DNA of 10,543 bases, from the NCBI GenBank assembly GCA_035512995.1, contig DATKCY010000217.1, forward strand, positions 1-10,543, written 5' to 3'. Below, piece after piece: positions 1 through 5,898 of this stretch. This DNA is from Thermohalobaculum sp035512995 (lineage in GTDB: Bacteria; Pseudomonadota; Alphaproteobacteria; Rhodobacterales; Rhodobacteraceae). The notes beneath the pieces are model-generated. The model was given only the letters and a program-made list of their open reading frames with translations, made no database searches and was not told the origin of the DNA. Made by a program: the position numbers and the translations under genes. Every line of letters starts with the position of its first letter. Position 1 is the first letter of the stretch.

Positions 1-1830
1 CTCGTGGATCTCCTGCTCGAGCGCGCCCATCGACTGCGCGAAGGCGTGGCTCTGGCGCGAGAGCACGGTGCGGTCGACGCGGATGCCGGCCAGCTCCATC
101 GCCGTCAGCACCGGCACCAGCGGCCGCTCGAGCGTGTGGTACACCGTCGACAGCCGCTCGGCCGCCAGGCGCGGCTTCAGCACCGTCCAGAACCGGGCCG
201 TCACGTCGGCGTCCTCGGCGGCGTAGACCGCGGCCTTGTCGACGGGCACACGTTCGAAGGTGATCTGGCTCTTGCCCTTGCCGATCAGCTCCTTGATCGA
301 GGTGCAGAGGTGCTTCAGGTGCCGCTCGGCCAGCTCGTCCATGCCGTGGCGCTGCAGGCCCGAGCCGGCCTCGAGCGCGTAGCTGATCAGCATGGTGTCG
401 TCGAAGGCCACGACCTCGACGCCGTGCCGCCGCAAGACCTTCATGTCGTATTTCAGGTTGTGCCCGACCTTGAGCAGGCTCGGGTCCGCGAGCGCGGGCC
501 GGAGCACCGCCAGCGCCTCGTCGAGGGTCATCTGCCCCTCCGCCCGGGTCGCGGCGCCCAGCAGGTCGCCGTCGCCCTCGACGTGGTTCACGGGGATGTA
601 GGCCGCCATGCCGGGTGCGAGCGCGATCGCGATGCCGCAGATGCCGGCCTTCATCTCGTCAAGCGAGTCGGTCTCGAGGTCGAAGGCGAGCACGCCGCGG
701 TCGCGCGCGGTCTCGAGCCACGCCGCGAGCGTATCCGCGTCGCGGATCACCTCGTGGGCGTCGGTGTCCACGTCCGGCATCTTCCGCACGGCGCCGGGGG
801 CGGGCCCGTCGCCGCGCTCGCGGCGACCGGCTCCGTCGGGGCTCGATGCCCCGGCGGAGCCGCCCTGGCTCTCCGGCTGGCGCTCGAGCGGCACGCGCCC
901 GCCGGTCGCCTCGGCGATCCGGTTTGTCAGCGTGCGGAACTGCATCTCCGTCAGGAAGGCGAGCAGCGTCTCGGGCTCGACCTTGCAGCAGCGGAACTCG
1001 CTCAGGGAGTGCTCGACCGGCACGTGGCAGTCGAGGCGCACGAGCTCGCGGCTGAGGCGGACCTGGTCGGCATGCTCGATCAGCGTCTGGCGCCGCTTCG
1101 GCTGCCTGATCTCGTCGGCGCGCGCGAGCAGCGTGTCGAGGTCGCCGAACTGCCCGACGAGCTGCGCCGCCGTCTTCACCCCGATCCCCGGCGCGCCCGG
1201 GATATTGTCGGTGCTGTCGCCGGCCAGCGCCTGCACGTCGATCACGCGGTCGGGCGCGACCCCGAATTTTTCCGCCACCTCGGCCGCGCCGATCAGCTTG
1301 TCCTTCATCGGGTCGAGCATCGTCACGCCCTCCCCGACCAGCTGCATCAGATCCTTGTCGGACGAGACGATGGTGACAGTCGCCCCGGCGTCGCGCGCTT
1401 GGCAGGCATAGGTCGCAATCAGGTCGTCGGCTTCGTAGCCCTCCATCTCGATCGCCGGCACCGCGAAGGCGCGCGTCGCCTCGCGGATCAGCGGGAACTG
1501 GGGCACCAGGTCCTCGGGCGGCGGCGGCCGGTGCGCCTTGTAGTCGGGGTAGAGGTCGTTGCGGAAGCTCCTCGCCGAGTGGTCGAAGATGACCGCCAGA
1601 TGCGTCGGCCCGTCGTCGGACGTGAAGCCCGAGATCAGCTTCCAGAGCATGTTGCAGAAGCCGTGCACGGCGCCGGTCGGCAGGCCGTCGGACGGCCGCG
1701 TCAGCGGCGGCATCACGTGGTAGGCGCGGAAGATGTAGGCCGAGCCGTCGACGAGGTAGAGGTGGTCGCCCTTGCCGATGCCGGCCGCGTCGACCACGCC
1801 GGCCACGTCGGCTTCCCGGGCCGAGCTCAT
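1..1830 (-). CDS. polA: DNA polymerase I, N-terminal 610 residues (3' end of gene beyond the left edge)
   Basis: Polymerase I removes RNA primers and fills gaps in replication and repair. Seen: an uninterrupted minus-strand frame from the ATG at 1830 to the window edge. Residues about 22-300 are the 5'-nuclease, with the acidic metal ligands in place (D28, D83, the EADD motif at 133-136, D158/D160, D205/D208 of the GDSTDN helix-hairpin region). Residues about 307-350 are a low-complexity Gly/Pro/Ser/Arg linker. Residues about 351-545 are a 3'-5' exonuclease with D384, E386, D462, Y536 and D540, matching Klenow D355, E357, D424, Y497 and D501, so proofreading is probably active. The last visible residues enter the polymerase thumb; the catalytic palm and fingers lie outside. 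About 15 residues precede the first catalytic block compared with E. coli as I recall it. The ATG was chosen because it overlaps the stop of the upstream gene (ATGA), suggesting translational coupling. Confidence 0.97.
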   Translation of the reverse strand, partial: MSSAREADVAGVVDAAGIGKGDHLYLVDGSAYIFRAYHVMPPLTRPSDGLPTGAVHGFCNMLWKLISGFTSDDGPTHLAVIFDHSARSFRNDLYPDYKAHRPPPPEDLVPQFPLIREATRAFAVPAIEMEGYEADDLIATYACQARDAGATVTIVSSDKDLMQLVGEGVTMLDPMKDKLIGAAEVAEKFGVAPDRVIDVQALAGDSTDNIPGAPGIGVKTAAQLVGQFGDLDTLLARADEIRQPKRRQTLIEHADQVRLSRELVRLDCHVPVEHSLSEFRCCKVEPETLLAFLTEMQFRTLTNRIAEATGGRVPLERQPESQGGSAGASSPDGAGRRERGDGPAPGAVRKMPDVDTDAHEVIRDADTLAAWLETARDRGVLAFDLETDSLDEMKAGICGIAIALAPGMAAYIPVNHVEGDGDLLGAATRAEGQMTLDEALAVLRPALADPSLLKVGHNLKYDMKVLRRHGVEVVAFDDTMLISYALEAGSGLQRHGMDELAERHLKHLCTSIKELIGKGKSQITFERVPVDKAAVYAAEDADVTARFWTVLKPRLAAERLSTVYHTLERPLVPVLTAMELAGIRVDRTVLSRQSHAFAQSMGALEQEIHE

Positions 1831-2006
1831 TCGCCGAGCGCCTCGGCCCCGTCCTTCAGCACGAACTTGCGGTCGCAATACCCACACTCGACGAAGCCCT
1901 CGGCGCCGATCATCAGCCAGACGCGCGGGTGGCCGAGCGGTCCGTTGCCGTCGCAGGCGATCGTCCGCTGGTCGACCTCGACCGTTTCCGGGGCGTCGAT
2001 GCTCAT
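1827..2006 (-). CDS. zf-CHCC zinc-finger protein, 59 aa (NDUFS6-like)
   Basis: This is a very small soluble protein of the zf-CHCC type, the domain also found in the mitochondrial complex I accessory subunit NDUFS6. The putative zinc ligands are visible: C18, H26, C41 and C44, in the context ACDGNGPLGHPRV and ECGYCDRKFVL. The C-terminal GYCDRKFVL block is the family hallmark. The frame stays open upstream to 2090, but the ATG at 2006 is preferred: it begins a protein of normal family length, and GAGGAGA lies about 10 nt upstream as a ribosome site. Its TGA overlaps the polA start, so the two are probably one transcript. The bacterial role is not established. A part in complex I assembly is an analogy from mitochondria, and there are no nuo genes here to support it. 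Confidence 0.88.
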   Translation of the reverse strand: MSIDAPETVEVDQRTIACDGNGPLGHPRVWLMIGAEGFVECGYCDRKFVLKDGAEALGE

Positions 2007-2075
2007 GGGGCGCCGGTCTCCTCGATCCGTGCTTAGGGGTGGAGCGGGGCAGAGGCCGTCGCCCCTTGGCGGCGG

Positions 2076-2103
2076 ATCATAGCGAACCATATGCCGGCAG
2101 CAA
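2076..2103 (-). promoter_or_regulatory. Candidate sigma-70-type promoter for zf-CHCC/polA
   Basis: Read on the minus strand, TTGCTG (2103-2098) is followed by a 16-bp spacer and TATGAT (2081-2076). The -10 matches TATAAT at five of six positions; the -35 keeps only the TTG core, which is common in alphaproteobacteria. It would give a leader of about 60 nt before the ATG at 2006. On the plus strand the same stretch holds a weaker pair, TTGGCG (2066-2071) and CATATG (2088-2093), that could serve the divergent ABC gene. Consensus match only. Confidence 0.4.
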
Positions 2104-2131
2104 GCCTCAGCCCAGCGGACCCCCCTTCTCC

Positions 2132-3067
2132 ATGCCCGACAACGCCATCGAAGTGCGCGCGCTGACCAAGGTCTACGGCGGCCCGGGCGGCAACGAGGCG
2201 CTGAAGGCCATCGACCTCGACGTGCCGGAGGGCTCGATCTTCGGCCTGCTCGGCCCGAACGGCGCCGGCAAGTCGACCTTCATCAACATCCTCGCGGGGC
2301 TCGTCACCAAGACCTCGGGGTGCGTGACGATCTGGGGCTTCGACCAGGACGTGAACCCGCGCCAGAGCCGGGCCGCGATCGGGGTCGTGCCGCAGGAGCT
2401 GAACATCGACCCGTTCTTCACGCCGCTCGCGGCGCTCGAGGTGCAGGCCGGGCTCTACGGCGTGCCGAAGGGCGAGCGCCGCTGCATGGAGGTGCTCGAG
2501 CGCCTCGGCCTCGGCGACAAGGCGGAGGCCTATGCCCGCTCGCTCTCGGGGGGCATGCGCCGGCGGCTGCTGGTGGCCAAGGCGATGGTGCACCACCCCG
2601 CCGTCCTCGTGCTCGACGAGCCGACCGCGGGCGTCGACATCGAGCTTCGCCAGATGCTCTGGAACTATGTGCGCGAGCTGAATGAGGCCGGCACGACGGT
2701 CATCCTGACGACCCACTACCTCGAGGAGGCCGAGATGATGTGCGACCGCATCGCCATCATCAACCACGGCGAGGTGGTCGCCTGCGACGACACGCCCGCG
2801 CTCCTCTCGAAGATCGACGCCAAGACCCTGGTCCTCCGGCTCGCCCGTCCGCTCGACGAGGTGCCCGCGTTCGAGGCGGCGCTGACGACGGCCGAGCTGC
2901 GCGACCCGCACGTGCTGGCGCTGAGCTACCTCCGCCGGCAGACGAGCGCGCCGCAGCTGATCCGCGAGGTGACGGACAAGGGCCTCGAGATCGTCGACAT
3001 CTCGACCGAGGAGCCGCGCCTCGAGGACGTGTTCCTGGAGCTCACGCGCGCGCGGCCCGCCGCCTGA
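2132..3067 (+). CDS. ABC-2 type transporter ATP-binding protein (YadG/CcmA-like), 311 aa
   Basis: This is the nucleotide-binding subunit of an ABC exporter; the family hydrolyses ATP on the cytoplasmic face to drive a separate membrane subunit. Seen in order: Walker A GPNGAGKST (41-49), Q-loop Q88 in VVPQE, signature LSGGM (138-142), Walker B VLVLDEP (158-164) with catalytic E163, and switch H195 in TTHYLEEAE. The TAGVDIELR block after Walker B and the length resemble E. coli YadG as I recall it. The last ~70 residues form the extra domain ending in LEDVFLELT that is typical of ABC-2 ATPases. The ATG at 2132 begins exactly at the family's N-terminus; longer in-frame starts would run across the zf-CHCC gene and into polA. 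No clear Shine-Dalgarno precedes it. No permease gene flanks it on either side, so partner and substrate are unknown. Confidence 0.95.
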   Translation: MPDNAIEVRALTKVYGGPGGNEALKAIDLDVPEGSIFGLLGPNGAGKSTFINILAGLVTKTSGCVTIWGFDQDVNPRQSRAAIGVVPQELNIDPFFTPLAALEVQAGLYGVPKGERRCMEVLERLGLGDKAEAYARSLSGGMRRRLLVAKAMVHHPAVLVLDEPTAGVDIELRQMLWNYVRELNEAGTTVILTTHYLEEAEMMCDRIAIINHGEVVACDDTPALLSKIDAKTLVLRLARPLDEVPAFEAALTTAELRDPHVLALSYLRRQTSAPQLIREVTDKGLEIVDISTEEPRLEDVFLELTRARPAA

Positions 3068-3095
3068 GCGCGTCCCGCCGCCTGAGCGCGTCCCG
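3056..3095 (+). repeat. 18-bp tandem duplication across the ABC gene stop codon
   Basis: The unit CGCCTGAGCGCGTCCCG at 3061 recurs 18 bp downstream at 3079, and the match continues 5 bp to the left, giving about 2.2 copies. The first copy contains the stop TGA of the ABC ATPase (3065-3067). Because the period is divisible by three, the second copy supplies a second in-frame TGA at 3083-3085. It fills most of the 42-bp gap between two convergent genes. A weak CCGGC/GCCGG hairpin (3093-3107) follows, without a T-tract. It looks like replication slippage. Confidence 0.85.
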
Positions 3096-3109
3096 GCCCC
3101 GAGCCGGCC

Positions 3110-3877
3110 TCACCAGCCGAGCAGGTACATCCGGACCGGCATCCAGACCGCCATCGCCACCATCATCAGGTTCTCGGTGAGCGAGATGAAACCGAGCGGC
3201 ACGTTCGACCCGCCGCCGACGCAGGCGCATTTCAGCTCGCGCTTGTCCACGTAGACCGCCTTGAAGACCGAAATCGCCCCCACCGCGCCGATGAAGAACG
3301 CGACCGGCGCGGCCAGCCAGACCAGCGCGCCCGCGATCATCAGGACGCCGGCTCCTGTCTCGGCGAAGGGATAGACGTGGCCGTAGCGCACCCACCGCCG
3401 CGCCAGCAGGTCGTAGTTCAGGAACATCAGGCTGAAGCTCTCGACGTCCTGCAGCTTCTGGATGCCCAGCAGGCACATCGAGATCGCGATGAACCACTCG
3501 ACCGCGCGGACAGTGAAGACGGTGCCGAAGGCGGCGTAGCTGACCGCAAGCGCCATCAGAAAACCCGTCGCGAAGATGGCGATGACGGGCCGGTAGCTCG
3601 TCTCGTTCTCGTCCTTGATCCCGCGGCCGAGATGCTCGCGCAGCTCTTCGTACCCGCCGATCCGCTCGCCGCCGATGAAGGTCTGCGGCGTCGTGTCGAC
3701 ACCGTGCTTCGCCATGAAGCGGTCGGTCTCCTCGCGGCTCTCGAGCGGGTGGTCCTCCACCTCGAAGCCCTCGCGCTCGAGCAGGTCCTTCGCCTTGAGG
3801 CCATAGGGGCAGAGGTGGTCCGGCATGACCATGCGGTAGAGGTCGGCCTTCTGTCCCGTCGTGCGATCCAATGCCAT
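3110..3877 (-). CDS. Glutaredoxin-like domain fused to MauE/DoxX-like membrane domain, 255 aa
   Basis: A two-domain inner-membrane protein, probably acting in thiol redox handling. Residues about 11-88 are glutaredoxin-like: active site CPYG with C23 as its only cysteine, cis-proline motif TTP (62-64), then a GG turn at 69-70 and GGYEEL. Residues about 95-255 hold roughly four hydrophobic segments (about 97-122, 125-141, 173-206, 229-254) as in MauE, the membrane protein linked to methylamine dehydrogenase maturation. A C-A-C pair (C217, C219) followed by VGGGSNVP sits before the last segment, a pattern I associate with this family. The start at 3877 has GGGAG about 6 nt upstream. The frame stays open upstream to 4471, but that extension is low-complexity antisense to the HIT gene. 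No mau genes are nearby, so methylamine use is not implied. The substrate is unknown. Confidence 0.87.
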   Translation of the reverse strand: MALDRTTGQKADLYRMVMPDHLCPYGLKAKDLLEREGFEVEDHPLESREETDRFMAKHGVDTTPQTFIGGERIGGYEELREHLGRGIKDENETSYRPVIAIFATGFLMALAVSYAAFGTVFTVRAVEWFIAISMCLLGIQKLQDVESFSLMFLNYDLLARRWVRYGHVYPFAETGAGVLMIAGALVWLAAPVAFFIGAVGAISVFKAVYVDKRELKCACVGGGSNVPLGFISLTENLMMVAMAVWMPVRMYLLGW

Positions 3878-4003
3878 CTCGACTCCCGTCGTCTGATCCG
3901 TCCGGGCGAACCGGGGGCTCCTGGCCCACCGACGCCCGTTCCGTCTCTTCAACGCGTGAGCGGCCGTTCGGCTCCGGCCTTCCGCTTCGGGACGGTGCGA
4001 GCC

Positions 4004-4032
4004 TTGCAAAGCGCATCGGCCCGCCTCAGATT
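4004..4032 (+). promoter_or_regulatory. Candidate promoter for the HIT-queC-queE operon
   Basis: TTGCAA (4004-4009), a 17-bp spacer and CAGATT (4027-4032) lie in the 185-bp divergent spacer 3878-4062, just before the ribosome site of the HIT gene. The matches to consensus are four of six and three of six, so this is weak. The implied start of transcription is about 20-25 nt before the ATG. I saw no clear matching promoter for the divergent Grx-MauE gene and no riboswitch-like fold that I could support. Confidence 0.27.
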
Positions 4033-4062
4033 GCGCGCGATCCGGGACCGGAGGACGAGGCG

Positions 4063-4425
4063 ATGGCCTACGACAGCGAGAACATCTTCGCGAAGATCCT
4101 GAGGGGCGAGATCCCGTGCAAAAAGGTGCTCGAGACCGAGCACACGCTCGCCTTCGAGGACATCGAGCCGAAGCGCCCCGTGCACGTGCTGGTGATCCCG
4201 AAGGGCGCCTACAGCGACGCCGCCCACTTCGCGGCCGAGGCCAGCGAGGCCGAGATCGCCGACTATGTGCGCGCGCTCGGCCGGATCGCGCGCGAGCAGG
4301 GCGTCGCGGAATCGGGCTTCCGGCTGATCGCGAACGCCGGCGAGCACGGGCACCAGGAGGTGCAGCATTTCCACACCCACCTGCTCGGCGGGGCGCCCGC
4401 CGGGCCGATGCTGAAGGCGGGATGA
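4063..4425 (+). CDS. HIT family (histidine triad, HINT-like) protein, 120 aa
   Basis: HINT-branch proteins are small soluble nucleotide hydrolases or transferases, typically cleaving nucleoside phosphoramidates and AMP conjugates. The family hallmark is complete: the triad HFHTH at 102-106 followed by LLGG, with H104 as the expected nucleophile. The N-terminal IFAKILRGEIPCKKV (8-22) and the HVLVIPK strand (41-47) are also typical, as is the length of about 120 residues. The ATG at 4063 has a strong GGAGGACGAGG ribosome site; a longer in-frame start at 3871 would overlap the divergent gene and adds nothing conserved. Its TGA overlaps the queC ATG by four bases, so it heads a coupled operon. 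The physiological substrate cannot be read from sequence, and no link to queuosine is known to me. Confidence 0.95.
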   Translation: MAYDSENIFAKILRGEIPCKKVLETEHTLAFEDIEPKRPVHVLVIPKGAYSDAAHFAAEASEAEIADYVRALGRIAREQGVAESGFRLIANAGEHGHQEVQHFHTHLLGGAPAGPMLKAG

Positions 4426-5141
4426 GCGGCCACGCCCTCGTCCTCTTCTCCGGCGGCCAGGACAGCGCCACCTGCCTCGCCTGGGCGCTCGACCGCTACG
4501 GTCACGTCGAGACGATCGGCTTCGACTACGGCCAGCGCCACCGGGTCGAGCTCGAGCAGCGGGGCGTGCTGCTGGACGCGATCCGCCGCTGCTTCCCGGA
4601 CTGGGCCGGTCGGCTCGGCGAGGACACGGTGCTCGACATGGCGACCCTCGGCCAGGTCTCGGAGACCGCGCTGACGCGGGACGCCGAGATCGAGATGACC
4701 GATGCGGGCCTTCCCTCGACCTTCGTCCCCGGCCGCAACCTCCTGTTCCTGACCTATGCCGCCGCGGTCGGCTATCGCCGCGGCATCGACCGGCTGGTCG
4801 CGGGGGTATGCGAGACCGACTACTCCGGCTATCCCGACTGCCGTGACGACACCATGAAGGCGCTTCAGGTGGCGCTGAACCTCGGCATGGACCGGCGCTT
4901 CGTGATCGACACGCCGCTGATGTGGATCGACAAGCCCGCGACCTGGGCGCTGGCCGAGCGTCTGGGCGGCGGCCGGCTCGTCGAGATCATCCGCCGCGAC
5001 AGCCACTCCTGCTATCTGGGCGACCGGAGCCGCGAGCACGACTGGGGCCATGGCTGCGGCGCCTGCCCCGCCTGCGATCTGCGCGCGAAGGGGTGGGCCG
5101 CCTACCGCGCGGCCCGGGCCGAGGCGGCGGCCGCGCCGTGA
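4422..5141 (+). CDS. queC: 7-cyano-7-deazaguanine (preQ0) synthase QueC, 239 aa
   Basis: QueC converts 7-carboxy-7-deazaguanine to preQ0 with ATP and ammonia, the last step before queuosine-specific reduction by QueF. Seen: the PP-loop SGGQDS (10-15), FDYGQRH (34-40), FVPGRNLLFLTYA (101-113), and GVCETDYSGYPDCR (128-141), which is characteristic of QueC. The C-terminal zinc site has four cysteines, C197, C212, C215 and C218. Length and motif order are normal. The ATG at 4422 lies inside the HIT stop region (ATGA), and its own TGA overlaps the GTG start of queE, so HIT, queC and queE are probably translated from one message. Many relatives have queD between or beside these genes; here it is absent. 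Confidence 0.97.
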   Translation: MSGHALVLFSGGQDSATCLAWALDRYGHVETIGFDYGQRHRVELEQRGVLLDAIRRCFPDWAGRLGEDTVLDMATLGQVSETALTRDAEIEMTDAGLPSTFVPGRNLLFLTYAAAVGYRRGIDRLVAGVCETDYSGYPDCRDDTMKALQVALNLGMDRRFVIDTPLMWIDKPATWALAERLGGGRLVEIIRRDSHSCYLGDRSREHDWGHGCGACPACDLRAKGWAAYRAARAEAAAAP

Positions 5142-5770
5142 CCTACGCGGTCAAGGAGATCTTCTACACGCTCCAGGGCGAGGGCGCGCAGGCGGGCCGC
5201 CCGGCGGTGTTCTGCCGGTTCGCGGGCTGCAACCTGTGGTCGGGGCTCGAGCGCGACCGCGCGACGGCTGTCTGCGACTTCTGCGACACCGACTTCGTCG
5301 GCACCGACGGCACCGCCGGGGGCAAGTACCGGACGGCGGAGGCGCTCTCGGCACGCATCGCCGAGCACTGGCCCCCCGGCGCGTCGGGCCGCTTCGTCGT
5401 CATGACCGGCGGAGAGCCGCTGCTTCAGCTCGACGCGGCGCTGATCGACGCGCTGCACGCCGAGGAATTCGAGATCGCGGTCGAGACCAACGGCACGCTG
5501 CGCGCGCCCGATGGCATCGACTGGCTCTGCGTCAGCCCCAAGGCCGGGGCCCCGCTCGCGCAGCGGACGGGCGACGAGCTGAAGCTGGTGTTCCCTCAGC
5601 CCGGCGCCATGCCGGACCGCTTCGCCGACCTCGCCTTCCGCCGCCGCTTCCTGCAGCCGATGGACGGACCCGAGCTGGCGGCCAACACCGAGGCCGCGAT
5701 CGCCTACTGCAAGGCCGACCCCCGCTGGCGCCTGTCGGTGCAGACGCACAAGGTGCTGGGCATCCGCTAA
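5138..5770 (+). CDS. queE: 7-carboxy-7-deazaguanine synthase QueE (radical SAM), 210 aa
   Basis: QueE contracts the ring of 6-carboxytetrahydropterin to 7-carboxy-7-deazaguanine, the substrate of QueC, using SAM and a 4Fe-4S cluster. The cluster cysteines are C31, C46 and C49, spaced C-x14-C-x2-C instead of the usual radical SAM C-x3-C-x2-C. This matches the expanded motif described for Burkholderia multivorans QueE. Also seen: the opening EIFYTLQGEG (7-16), CDTDFVG (49-55), the SAM-binding GGEP (91-94), VETNGT (115-120), CVSPKAG (131-137), and a C-terminal SVQTHKVLGIR close to the family end. The start is GTG at 5138, overlapping the queC stop as GTGA. It begins exactly where QueE proteins begin; upstream in-frame sequence is queC in another frame. 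Confidence 0.96.
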   Translation: MTYAVKEIFYTLQGEGAQAGRPAVFCRFAGCNLWSGLERDRATAVCDFCDTDFVGTDGTAGGKYRTAEALSARIAEHWPPGASGRFVVMTGGEPLLQLDAALIDALHAEEFEIAVETNGTLRAPDGIDWLCVSPKAGAPLAQRTGDELKLVFPQPGAMPDRFADLAFRRRFLQPMDGPELAANTEAAIAYCKADPRWRLSVQTHKVLGIR

Positions 5771-5801
5771 TGGACAGACTGGCGAATCCATTGTGATGGC
5801 T

Positions 5802-5850
5802 CAACTTGTCGGAACGAAAGGCCCGGCGCCGGACTCTTCCGTTCCGGTTG
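5802..5850. terminator. Candidate hairpin terminator between convergent queE and the dienelactone hydrolase gene
   Basis: CGGAACG (5810-5816) pairs with CGTTCCG (5840-5846). After one mismatch the stem gains three more pairs (5818-5820 with 5836-5838), leaving a GC-rich 15-nt loop. Outside, CAAC (5802-5805) can pair with GTTG (5847-5850) across a 4-nt bulge. It lies in the 128-bp spacer between two convergent genes, where a bidirectional terminator is expected. There is no run of T on either side, so intrinsic termination is uncertain. Confidence 0.45.
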
Positions 5851-5898
5851 AACCACTGGAACCCCGGATCGCGGCGCGGCTGTCCGTCGCCGCGAGCG

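Noticed and set aside
4..2082. A 692-residue plus-strand open frame opposite polA
   Set aside because: It is the antisense of intact polA with its catalytic motifs, and its translation is rich in Arg, His and Ala with no domain. Such shadows are expected at this GC content.
1772..2131. 120-residue N-terminal extension of the ABC ATPase
   Set aside because: It would run across the divergent zf-CHCC gene and into polA, is low-complexity, and the family starts at the ATG at 2132.
2033..2911. Minus-strand open frame opposite the ABC ATPase, and similar frames at 4263-5051 and 5102-5791 opposite queC and queE
   Set aside because: They are shadows of genes with complete catalytic motifs; no ribosome site or family sequence was seen.
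3878..4062. A preQ1/preQ0-type riboswitch upstream of HIT-queC-queE
   Set aside because: I could not find a convincing aptamer (a short hairpin followed by an A-rich tail next to the ribosome site), so nothing is claimed.
3878..4471. 198-residue N-terminal extension of the Grx-MauE protein
   Set aside because: It is antisense to the HIT gene, Arg/Pro/Ser-rich, and the internal ATG at 3877 has a good ribosome site.
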